Shown in pieces: positions 52,729-64,000 of a stretch of 64,000 nucleotides of DNA. The stretch spans positions 1,734,856 through 1,798,855 of the forward strand of contig CM020620.1 in the NCBI GenBank assembly GCA_009829735.1, given 5' to 3'. Made by a program: the position numbers and the translations under genes. Source of the DNA: Pyropia yezoensis. Its lineage: Eukaryota > Rhodophyta > Bangiophyceae > Bangiales > Bangiaceae. The notes under the pieces are model-generated. The model was given only the letters and a program-made list of their open reading frames with translations. It was not told the origin of the DNA and did no database searches. Positions within the stretch are counted from its first letter, which is position 1. Each line of letters opens with the position of its first letter.

Positions 52729-52870
52729 TGTCGGAAGTCCTAGTCGAATTTCCGTCCAGAAGTCAGAAGTTTCACCATCGTGGGTCGGGTGAATTTCGAC
52801 TTCCGGTCAGGTCCACTTGACCCGAATCTTCAAAGTATTGGTACCGAATTCCGGCCCAATCTCCCACACA
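52729..52870 (-). repeat. Candidate short or truncated 5' LTR of element E
   Basis: A 142-bp block between the leader and the satellite junction, with TGTCGGAAG at the left and CCCACACA at the right. It has the expected TG..CA ends, but it is short for this family and no second copy is available because of the gap. It may be truncated rather than complete. Confidence 0.4.
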
Positions 52871-55800
52871 GGGTGACGGAAACCCGTCCCCTGCTGCTCC
52901 ATCAATGTAGCACAATAGGAATCCGCTGCACGTCCACTCTCAGGGAACACTCACCACGGGGGATCGGCACCAACGTCACCGGGAGGCCAAGGTTGCTGTC
53001 CTTGGAGCGCAAGCCACGGGACCAAGATGGGAGCCCAAATGGGAGGGGTTTTGTTGTTCTACCTTGGCCGGCGGTGGATTCGCCGCCGGCCCCCTCGTTA
53101 TAAACCCTCGGAGACACTACTAACTACCCTCCACCCCAAGATGCAAGTCCCTCTGGTCATACGTAACTTATAGATACCGTGACCAGTACGGACTCCCAAA
53201 TTGAACGTTAAGGGTTAGAAGTAGCCCCCCTAATATTAGGGTCACAATACGGACAACCATATTGCTACACGTACGCTCTTGACGGGCGTCGAGCCCGGTG
53301 AACCGGGCCTCGATGCGGGCCAGTGATGCCATCAGGGAGTCCCCTGGTGAAGGTGGCGGCGGCGTGAGGTCGGCAGAGGACAGTTGCGGCGGTCCGCCGC
53401 CCCCGGCCGTCCGTGTCGTACCAAACGCCGATCCGGCACCGGAGAGCATCGGCGTCTCAATGTTGTCGATCGGGTTACCGATCCCGGTTCCCGGGTTCAG
53501 CTCCGGGGTCGGCGTCGACGCCGATCCGTCATCTTGAACGTTCCCCGTCTCTTGGGTAGACATAGTCACAATTAGTCAACCGACGTAACAATCACCACGA
53601 ATAAGAGAGCGAGGGGGTAGTTGGGGGCGGGTAACAGTAGATCGAAGTCAAACGCAACCACTCAACACAATCAAACAGATCGCAGCACCACGAGTACAAG
53701 AAACGGACTGGATCCCTATCCGTGTGCCAGGGCCGAAGACGGCGTCACCACCAGGGTGACGGAAACCCGTCCCCTGCTGCTCCATCAATGTAGCACAATA
53801 GGAATCCGCTGCACGTCCACTCTCAGGGAACACTCACCACGGGGGATCGGCACCAACGTCACCGGGAGGCCAAGGTTGCTGTCCTTGGAGCGCAAGCCAC
53901 GGGACCAAGATGGGAGCCCAAATGGGAGGGGTTTTGTTGTTCTACCTTGGCCGGCGGTGGATTCGCCGCCGGCCCCCTCGTTATAAACCCTCGGAGACAC
54001 TACTAACTACCCTCCACCCCAAGATGCAAGTCCCTCTGGTCATACGTAACTTATAGATACCGTGACCAGTACGGACTCCCAAATTGAACGTTAAGGGTTA
54101 GAAGTAGCCCCCCTAATATTAGGGTCACAATACGGACAACCATATTGCTACACGTACGCTCTTGACGGGCGTCGAGCCCGGTGAACCGGGCCTCGATGCG
54201 GGCCAGTGATGCCATCAGGGAGTCCCCTGGTGAAGGTGGCGGCGGCGTGAGGTCGGCAGAGGACAGTTGCGGCGGTCCGCCGCCCCCGGCCGTCCGTGTC
54301 GTACCAAACGCCGATCCGGCACCGGAGAGCATCGGCGTCTCAATGTTGTCGATCGGGTTACCGATCCCGGTTCCCGGGTTCAGCTCCGGGGTCGGCGTCG
54401 ACGCCGATCCGTCATCTTGAACGTTCCCCGTCTCTTGGGTAGACATAGTCACAATCAGTCAACCGACGTAACAATCACCACGAATAAGAGAGCGAGGGGG
54501 TAGTTGGGGGCGGGTAACAGTAGATCGAAGTCAAACGCAACCACTCAACACAATCAAACAGATCGCAGCACCACGAGTACAAGAAACGGACTGGATCCCT
54601 ATCCGTGTGCCAGGGCCGAAGACGGCGTCACCACCAGGGTGACGGAAACCCGTCCCCTGCTGCTCCATCAATGTAGCACAATAGGAATCCGCTGCACGTC
54701 CACTCTCAGGGAACACTCACCACGGGGGATCGGCACCAACGTCACCGGGAGGCCAAGGTTGCTGTCCTTGGAGCGCAAGCCACGGGACCAAGATGGGAGC
54801 CCAAATGGGAGGGGTTTTGTTGTTCTACCTTGGCCGGCGGTGGATTCGCCGCCGGCCCCCTCGTTATAAACCCTCGGAGACACTACTAACTACCCTCCAC
54901 CCCAAGATGCAAGTCCCTCTGGTCATACGTAACTTATAGATACCGTGACCAGTACGGACTCCCAAATTGAACGTTAAGGGTTAGAAGTAGCCCCCCTAAT
55001 ATTAGGGTCACAATACGGACAACCATATTGCTACACGTACGCTCTTGACGGGCGTCGAGCCCGGTGAACCGGGCCTCGATGCGGGCCAGTGATGCCATCA
55101 GGGAGTCCCCTGGTGAAGGTGGCGGCGGCGTGAGGTCGGCAGAGGACAGTTGCGGCGGTCCGCCGCCCCCGGCCGTCCGTGTCGTACCAAATGCCGATCC
55201 GGCACCGGAGAGCATCGGCGTCTCAATGTTGTCGATCGGGTTACCGATCCCGGTTCCCGGGTTCAGCTCCGGGGTCGGCGTCGACGCCGATCCGTCATCT
55301 TGAACGTTCCCCGTCTCTTGGGTAGACATAGTCACAATCAGTCAACCGACGTAACAATCACCACGAATAAGAGAGCGAGGGGGTAGTTGGGGGCGGGTAA
55401 CAGTAGATCGAAGTCAAACGCAACCACTCAACACAATCAAACAGATCGCAGCACCACGAGTACAAGAAACGGACTGGATCCCTATCCGTGTGCCAGGGCC
55501 GAAGACGGCGTCACCACCAGGGTGACGGAAACCCGTCCCCTGCTGCTCCATCAATGTAGCACAATAGGAATCCGCTGCACGTCCACTCTCAGGGAACACT
55601 CACCACGGGGGATCGGCACCAACGTCACCGGGAGGCCAAGGTTGCTGTCCTTGGAGCGCAAGCCACGGGACCAAGATGGGAGCCCAAATGGGAGGGGTTT
55701 TGTTGTTCTACCTTGGCCGGCGGTGGATTCGCCGCCGGCCCCCTCGTTATAAACCCTCGGAGACACTACTAACTACCCTCCACCCCAAGATGCAAGTCCC

Positions 55801-58800
55801 TCTGGTCATACGTAACTTATAGATACCGTGACCAGTACGGACTCCCAAATTGAACGTTAAGGGTTAGAAGTAGCCCCCCTAATATTAGGGTCACAATACG
55901 GACAACCATATTGCTACACGTACGCTCTTGACGGGCGTCGAGCCCGGTGAACCGGGCCTCGATGCGGGCCAGTGATGCCATCAGGGAGTCCCCTGGTGAA
56001 GGTGGCGGCGGCGTGAGGTCGGCAGAGGACAGTTGCGGCGGTCCGCCGCCCCCGGCCGTCCGTGTCGTACCAAACGCCGATCCGGCACCGGAGAGCATCG
56101 GCGTCTCAATGTTGTCGATCGGGTTACCGATCCCGGTTCCCGGGTTCAGCTCCGGGGTCGGCGTCGACGCCGATCCGTCATCTTGAACGTTCCCCGTCTC
56201 TTGGGTAGACATAGTCACAATCAGTCAACCGACGTAACAATCACCACGAATAAGAGAGCGAGGGGGTAGTTGGGGGCGGGTAACAGTAGATCGAAGTCAA
56301 ACGCAACCACTCAACACAATCAAACAGATCGCAGCACCACGAGTACAAGAAACGGACTGGATCCCTATCCGTGTGCCAGGGCCGAAGACGGCGTCACCAC
56401 CAGGGTGACGGAAACCCGTCCCCTGCTGCTCCATCAATGTAGCACAATAGGAATCCGCTGCACGTCCACTCTCAGGGAACACTCACCACGGGGGATCGGC
56501 ACCAACGTCACCGGGAGGCCAAGGTTGCTGTCCTTGGAGCGCAAGCCACGGGACCAAGATGGGAGCCCAAATGGGAGGGGTTTTGTTGTTCTACCTTGGC
56601 CGGCGGTGGATTCGCCGCCGGCCCCCTCGTTATAAACCCTCGGAGACACTACTAACTACCCTCCACCCCAAGATGCAAGTCCCTCTGGTCATACGTAACT
56701 TATAGATACCGTGACCAGTACGGACTCCCAAATTGAACGTTAAGGGTTAGAAGTAGCCCCCCTAATATTAGGGTCACAATACGGACAACCATATTGCTAC
56801 ACGTACGCTCTTGACGGGCGTCGAGCCCGGTGAACCGGGCCTCGATGCGGGCCAGTGATGCCATCAGGGAGTCCCCTGGTGAAGGTGGCGGCGGCGTGAG
56901 GTCGGCAGAGGACAGTTGCGGCGGTCCGCCGCCCCCGGCCGTCCGTGTCGTACCAAACGCCGATCCGGCACCGGAGAGCATCGGCGTCTCAATGTTGTCG
57001 ATCGGGTTACCGATCCCGGTTCCCGGGTTCAGCTCCGGGGTCGGCGTCGACGCCGATCCGTCATCTTGAACGTTCCCCGTCTCTTGGGTAGACATAGTCA
57101 CAATCAGTCAACCGACGTAACAATCACCACGAATAAGAGAGCGAGGGGGTAGTTGGGGGCGGGTAACAGTAGATCGAAGTCAAACGCAACCACTCAACAC
57201 AATCAAACAGATCGCAGCACCACGAGTACAAGAAACGGACTGGATCCCTATCCGTGTGCCAGGGCCGAAGACGGCGTCACCACCAGGGTGACGGAAACCC
57301 GTCCCCTGCTGCTCCATCAATGTAGCACAATAGGAATCCGCTGCACGTCCACTCTCAGGGAACACTCACCACGGGGGATCGGCACCAACGTCACCGGGAG
57401 GCCAAGGTTGCTGTCCTTGGAGCGCAAGCCACGGGACCAAGATGGGAGCCCAAATGGGAGGGGTTTTGTTGTTCTACCTTGGCCGGCGGTGGATTCGCCG
57501 CCGGCCCCCTCGTTATAAACCCTCGGAGACACTACTAACTACCCTCCACCCCAAGATGCAAGTCCCTCTGGTCATACGTAACTTATAGATACCGTGACCA
57601 GTACGGACTCCCAAATTGAACGTTAAGGGTTAGAAGTAGCCCCCCTAATATTAGGGTCACAATACGGACAACCATATTGCTACACGTACGCTCTTGACGG
57701 GCGTCGAGCCCGGTGAACCGGGCCTCGATGCGGGCCAGTGATGCCATCAGGGAGTCCCCTGGTGAAGGTGGCGGCGGCGTGAGGTCGGCAGAGGACAGTT
57801 GCGGCGGTCCGCCGCCCCCGGCCGTCCGTGTCGTACCAAACGCCGATCCGGCACCGGAGAGCATCGGCGTCTCAATGTTGTCGATCGGGTTACCGATCCC
57901 GGTTCCCGGGTTCAGCTCCGGGGTCGGCGTCGACGCCGATCCGTCATCTTGAACGTTCCCCGTCTCTTGGGTAGACATAGTCACAATCAGTCAACCGACG
58001 TAACAATCACCACGAATAAGAGAGCGAGGGGGTAGTTGGGGGCGGGTAACAGTAGATCGAAGTCAAACGCAACCACTCAACACAATCAAACAGATCGCAG
58101 CACCACGAGTACAAGAAACGGACTGGATCCCTATCCGTGTGCCAGGGCCGAAGACGGCGTCACCACCAGGGTGACGGAAACCCGTCCCCTGCTGCTCCAT
58201 CAATGTAGCACAATAGGAATCCGCTGCACGTCCACTCTCAGGGAACACTCACCACGGGGGATCGGCACCAACGTCACCGGGAGGCCAAGGTTGCTGTCCT
58301 TGGAGCGCAAGCCACGGGACCAAGATGGGAGCCCAAATGGGAGGGGTTTTGTTGTTCTACCTTGGCCGGCGGTGGATTCGCCGCCGGCCCCCTCGTTATA
58401 AACCCTCGGAGACACTACTAACTACCCTCCACCCCAAGATGCAAGTCCCTCTGGTCATACGTAACTTATAGATACCGTGACCAGTACGGACTCCCAAATT
58501 GAACGTTAAGGGTTAGAAGTAGCCCCCCTAATATTAGGGTCACAATACGGACAACCATATTGCTACACGTACGCTCTTGACGGGCGTCGAGCCCGGTGAA
58601 CCGGGCCTCGATGCGGGCCAGTGATGCCATCAGGGAGTCCCCTGGTGAAGGTGGCGGCGGCGTGAGGTCGGCAGAGGACAGTTGCGGCGGTCCGCCGCCC
58701 CCGGCCGTCCGTGTCGTACCAAACGCCGATCCGGCACCGGAGAGCATCGGCGTCTCAATGTTGTCGATCGGGTTACCGATCCCGGTTCCCGGGTTCAGCT

Positions 58801-61800
58801 CCGGGGTCGGCGTCGACGCCGATCCGTCATCTTGAACGTTCCCCGTCTCTTGGGTAGACATAGTCACAATCAGTCAACCGACGTAACAATCACCACGAAT
58901 AAGAGAGCGAGGGGGTAGTTGGGGGCGGGTAACAGTAGATCGAAGTCAAACGCAACCACTCAACACAATCAAACAGATCGCAGCACCACGAGTACAAGAA
59001 ACGGACTGGATCCCTATCCGTGTGCCAGGGCCGAAGACGGCGTCACCACCAGGGTGACGGAAACCCGTCCCCTGCTGCTCCATCAATGTAGCACAATAGG
59101 AATCCGCTGCACGTCCACTCTCAGGGAACACTCACCACGGGGGATCGGCACCAACGTCACCGGGAGGCCAGGTTGCTGTCCTTGGAGCGCAAGCCACGGA
59201 CCAAGATGGGAGCCCAAATGGGAGGGGTTTTGTTGTTCTACCTTGGCCGGCGGTGGATTCGCCGCCGGCCCCCTCGTTATAAACCCTCGGAGACACTACT
59301 AACTACCCTCCACCCCAAGATGCAAGTCCCTCTGGTCATACGTAACTTATAGATACCGTGACCAGTACGGACTCCCAAATTGAACGTTAAGGGTTAGAAG
59401 TAGCCCCCCTAATATTAGGGTCACAATACGGACAACCATATTGCTACACGTACGCTCTGACGGGCGTCGAGCCCGGTGAACCGGGCCTCGATGCGGGCCA
59501 GTGATGCCATCAGGGAGTCCCCTGGTGAAGGTGGCGGCGGCGTGAGGTCGGCAGAGGACAGTTGCGGCGGTCCGCCGCCCCGGCCGTCCGTGTCGTACCA
59601 AACGCCGATCCGGCACCGGAGAGCATCGGCGTCTCAATGTTGTCGATCGGGTTACCGATCCCGGTTCCCGGGTTCAGCTCCGGGGTCGGCGTCGACGCCG
59701 ATCCGTCATCTTGAACGTTCCCCGTCTCTTGGGTAGACATAGTCACAATCAGTCAACCGACGTAACAATCACCACGAATAAGAGAGCGAGGGGGTAGTTG
59801 GGGGCGGGTAACAGTAGATCGAAGTCAAACGCAACCACTCAACACAATCAAACAGATCGCAGCACCACGAGTACAAGAAACGGACTGGATCCCTATCCGT
59901 GTGCCAGGGCCGAAGACGGCGTCACCACCAGGGTGACGGAAACCCGTCCCCTGCTGCTCCATCAATGTAGCACAATAGGAATCCGCTGCACGTCCACTCT
60001 CAGGGAACACTCACCACGGGGGATCGGCACCAACGTCACCGGGAGGCCAAGGTTGCTGTCCTTGGAGCGCAAGCCACGGGACCAAGATGGGAGCCCAAAT
60101 GGGAGGGGTTTTGTTGTTCTACCTTGGCCGGCGGTGGATTCGCCGCCGGCCCCCTCGTTATAAACCCTCGGAGACACTACTAACTACCCTCCACCCCAAG
60201 ATGCAAGTCCCTCTGGTCATACGTAACTTATAGATACCGTGACCAGTACGGACTCCCAAATTGAACGTTAAGGGTTAGAAGTAGCCCCCCTAATATTAGG
60301 GTCACAATACGGACAACCATATTGCTACACGTACGCTCTTGACGGGCGTCGAGCCCGGTGAACCGGGCCTCGATGCGGGCCAGTGATGCCATCAGGGAGT
60401 CCCCTGGTGAAGGTGGCGGCGGCGTGAGGTCGGCAGAGGACAGTTGCGGCGGTCCGCCGCCCCCGGCCGTCCGTGTCGTACCAAACGCCGATCCGGCACC
60501 GGAGAGCATCGGCGTCTCAATGTTGTCGATCGGGTTACCGATCCCGGTTCCCGGGTTCAGCTCCGGGGTCGGCGTCGACGCCGATCCGTCATCTTGAACG
60601 TTCCCCGTCTCTTGGGTAGACATAGTCACAATCAGTCAACCGACGTAACAATCACCACGAATAAGAGAGCGAGGGGGTAGTTGGGGGCGGGTAACAGTAG
60701 ATCGAAGTCAAACGCAACCACTCAACACAATCAAACAGATCGCAGCACCACGAGTACAAGAAACGGACTGGATCCCTATCCGTGTGCCAGGGCCGAAGAC
60801 GGCGTCACCACCAGGGTGACGGAAACCCGTCCCCTGCTGCTCCATCAATGTAGCACAATAGGAATCCGCTGCACGTCCACTCTCAGGGAACACTCACCAC
60901 GGGGGATCGGCACCAACGTCACCGGGAGGCCAAGGTTGCTGTCCTTGGAGCGCAAGCCACGGGACCAAGATGGGAGCCCAAATGGGAGGGGTTTTGTTGT
61001 TCTACCTTGGCCGGCGGTGGATTCGCCGCCGGCCCCCTCGTTATAAACCCTCGGAGACACTACTAACTACCCTCCACCCCAAGATGCAAGTCCCTCTGGT
61101 CATACGTAACTTATAGATACCGTGACCAGTACGGACTCCCAAATTGAACGTTAAGGGTTAGAAGTAGCCCCCCTAATATTAGGGTCACAATACGGACAAC
61201 CATATTGCTACACGTACGCTCTTGACGGGCGTCGAGCCCGGTGAACCGGGCCTCGATGCGGGCCAGTGATGCCATCAGGGAGTCCCCTGGTGAAGGTGGC
61301 GGCGGCGTGAGGTCGGCAGAGGACAGTTGCGGCGGTCCGCCGCCCCCGGCCGTCCGTGTCGTACCAAACGCCGATCCGGCACCGGAGAGCATCGGCGTCT
61401 CAATGTTGTCGATCGGGTTACCGATCCCGTTCCCGGGTTCAGCTCCGGGGTCGGCGTCGACGCCGATCCGTCATCTTGAACGTTCCCCGTCTCTTGGGTA
61501 GACATAGTCACAATCAGTCAACCGACGTAACAATCACCACGAATAAGAGAGCGAGGGGGTAGTTGGGGCGGGTAACAGTAGATCGAAGTCAAACGCAACC
61601 ACTCAACACAATCAAACAGATCGCAGCACCACGAGTACAAGAAACGGACTGGATCCCTATCCGTGTGCCAGGGCCGAAGACGGCGTCACCACCAGGGTGA
61701 CGGAAACCCGTCCCTGCTGCTCCATCAATGTAGCACAATAGGAATCCGCTGCACGTCCACTCTCAGGGAACACTCACCACGGGGGATCGGCACCAACGTC

Positions 61801-64000
61801 ACCGGGAGGCCAAGGTTGCTGTCCTTGGAGCGCAAGCCACGGGACCAAGATGGGAGCCCAAATGGGAGGGGTTTTGTTGTTCTACCTTGGCCGGCGGTGG
61901 ATTCGCCGCCGGCCCCCTCGTTATAAAACCCTCGGAGACACTACTAACTACCCTCCACCCCCAAGATGCAAGTCCCTCTGGTCATACGTAACTTATAGAT
62001 ACCGTGACCAGTACGGACTCCCAAATTGAACGTTAAGGGTTAGAAGTAGCCCCCCTAATATTAGGGTCACAATACGGACAACCATATTGCTACACGTACG
62101 CTCTTGACGGGCGTCGAGCCCGGTGAACCGGGCCTCGATGCGGGCCAGTGATGCCATCAGGGAGTCCCCTGGTGAAGGTGGCGGCGGCGTGAGGTCGGCA
62201 GAGGACAGTTGCGGCGGTCCGCCGCCCCCGGCCGTCCGTGTCGTACCAAACGCCGATCCGGCACCGGAGAGCATCGGCGTCTCAATGTTGTCGATCGGTT
62301 ACCGATCCCGGTTCCCGGGTTCAGCTCCGGGGTCGGCGTCGACGCCGATCCGTCATCTTGAACGTTCCCCGTCTCTTGGGTAGACATAGTCACAATCAGT
62401 CAACCGACGTAACAATCACCACGAATAAGAGAGCGAGGGGGTAGTTGGGGCGGGTAACAGTAGATCGAAGTCAAACGCAACCAAACACAATCAAACAGAT
62501 CGCAGCACCACGAGTACAAGAAACGGACTGGATCCCTATCCGTGTGCCAGGGCCGAAGACGGCGTCACCACCAGGGTGACGGAAACCCGTCCCCTGCTGC
62601 TCCATCAATGTAGCACAATAGGAATCCGCTGCACGTCCACTCTCAGGGAACACTCACCACGGGGGATCGGCACCAACGTCACCGGGAGGCCAAGGTTGCT
62701 GTCCTTGGAGCGCAAGCCACGGGACCAAGATGGGGAGCCCAAATGGGAGGGGTTTTGTTGTTCTACCTTGGCCGGCGGTGGATTCGCCGCCGGCCCCCTC
62801 GTTATAAACCCTCGGAGACACTACTAACTACCCTCCACCCCAAGATGCAAGTCCCTCTGGTCATACGTAACTTATAGATACCGTGACCAGTACGGACTCC
62901 CAAATTGAACGTTAAGGGTTAGAAGTAGCCCCCCTAATATTAGGGTCACAATACGGACAACCATATTGCTACACGTACGCTCTTGACGGGCGTCGAGCCC
63001 GGTGAACCGGGCCTCGATGCGGGCCAGTGATGCCATCAGGGAGTCCCCTGGTGAAGGTGGCGGCGGCGTGAGGTCGGCAGAGGACAGTTGCGGCGGTCCG
63101 CCGCCCCCGGCCGTCCGTGTCGTACCAAACGCCGATCCGGCACCGGAGAGCATCGGCGTCTCAATGTTGTCGATCGGGTTACCGATCCCGGTTCCCGGGT
63201 TCAGCTCCGGGTCGGCGTCGACGCCGATCCGTCATCTTGAACGTTCCCCGTCTCTTGGGTAGACATAGTCACAATCAGTCAACCGACGTAACAATCACCA
63301 CGAATAAGAGAGCGAGGGGGGTAGTTGGGGGCGGGTAACAGTAGATCGAAGTCAAACGCAACCACTCAACACAATCAAACAGATCGCAGCACCACGAGTA
63401 CAAGAAACGACTGGATCCCTATCCGTGTGCCAGGGCGAAGACGGCGTCACCACCAGGGTGACGGAAAACCCGTCCCCTGCTGCTCATCAATGTAGCACAA
63501 TAGGAATCCGCTGCACGTCCACTCTCAGGGAACACTCACCACGGGGGATCGGCACCAACGTCACCGGGAGGCCAAGGTTGCTGTCCTTGGAGCGCAAGCC
63601 ACGGGACCAAGATGGGAGCCCAAATGGGAGGGGTTTTGTTGTTCTACCTTGGCCGGCGGTGGATTCGCCGCCGGCCCCCTCGTTATAAAACCCTCGGAGA
63701 CACTACTAACTACCCTCCACCCCAAGATGCAAGTCCTCTGGTCATACGTAACTTATAGATACCGTGACCAGTACGGACTCCCAAATTGAACGTTAAGGGT
63801 TAGAAGTAGCCCCCCTAATATTAGGGTCACAATACGGACAACCATATTGCTACACGTACGCTCTTGACGGGCGTCGAGCCCGGTGAACCGGGCCTCGATG
63901 CGGGCCAGTGATGCCATCAGGGAGTCCCCTGGTGAAGGTGCGGCGGCGTGAGGTCGGCAGAGGACAGTTGCGGCGGTCCGCCGCCCCGGCCGTCCGTGTC
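52871..64000 (-). repeat. Satellite array 2: same 883-bp unit, continuing past the window end
   Basis: Starts with the last 35 bp of an internal segment, then a full LTR (52906-53269). Twelve full internal segments follow, with gag starts near 53563, 54446, 55329, 56212, 57095, 57978, 58861, 59740, 60623, 61505, 62387 and 63267, and a thirteenth unit cut at 64000. Orientation and sequence equal array 1, so both are one array split by element E. Most units are identical. Base changes are rare (C to T near 53573 and near 55192). From about 61.4 kb onward single-base indels become frequent, mostly in homopolymers, suggesting poorer consensus quality. Confidence 0.95.

Larger units (their letters stand above)
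47458..52870 (-). mobile_element. Element E: Ty3/gypsy retrotransposon splitting the satellite, 3' half in gap
   Basis: Minus strand. Order: candidate 5' LTR 52870-52729, leader to 52013, gag 52012-50249, frameshift site 50261-50255, pol from there to the gap. Closest relative here is B (Gag capsid blocks DCETYG, SEWDGTPPL, KACDDND; Pol protease DTGS-ASLIR). Its right edge abuts satellite sequence at about 52870 in the middle of a unit's internal part, so it inserted into the array. The 3' LTR and any antisense ORF would be in the gap. Confidence 0.85.

Overview
This window is eukaryotic nuclear DNA made almost entirely of transposable elements. I found no cellular gene, rRNA, tRNA or CRISPR array. 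Evidence: several Ty3/gypsy retrotransposons with Gag zinc knuckles, protease, RT with YLDD, RNase H, HHCC/DDE integrase and a C-terminal chromodomain; LTRs with TG...CA ends; 5-bp target-site duplications (TSDs); and a long tandem satellite. The host cannot be named from the sequence. The GC-rich composition and the chromodomain type suggest a microbial eukaryote such as an alga or oomycete (inference).

Layout, 1-32.7 kb: a nest of insertions. The oldest layer is a decayed plus-strand Gypsy copy, here called F (leader about 3.33 kb, gag from 3495, pol to 31760). F gag is broken by a solo LTR (4818-5286) and by element B (6063-25096, TSD ATGGC). B gag is broken by element A (6818-16472, TSD ACCCC). 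F RT is broken by a probable solo LTR (26524-27214). F RNase H is broken by a 3.2-kb terminal-inverted-repeat DNA element (28181-31368, 2-bp TSD AT). F pol stops at another LTR, family G (31761-32122). Removing each insertion plus one TSD copy restores the broken frame at every junction tested. A is intact with indistinguishable LTRs. B is older (LTRs a few percent apart, two premature stops). At the far left (1-3.3 kb) are inverted remnants of a B-like and a G-like element.

Layout, 32.7-64 kb: a head-to-tail array of a nearly invariant 883-bp unit. Each unit is one complete G-family LTR (364 bp) plus 519 bp holding the primer-binding site, the leader and the start of gag, all on the minus strand. 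It is a retrotransposon-derived satellite with a single LTR between successive internal segments. The array is split by a third Gypsy element (E, minus strand, about 47.46-52.87 kb), whose 3' half is lost in a 500-N gap.

Two shared properties stand out. First, in all four pol-bearing elements (A, B, E, F) gag ends with the heptamer GGGAAAC, one further codon and a stop, and pol opens in the -1 frame. This is a conserved programmed-frameshift arrangement, with a stem (and in B a possible pseudoknot) at the right distance. Second, A and B both carry a long antisense ORF between pol and the 3' LTR, tail-to-tail with pol, and remnants of the same arrangement lie at 1.4 kb and perhaps 2.5 kb.
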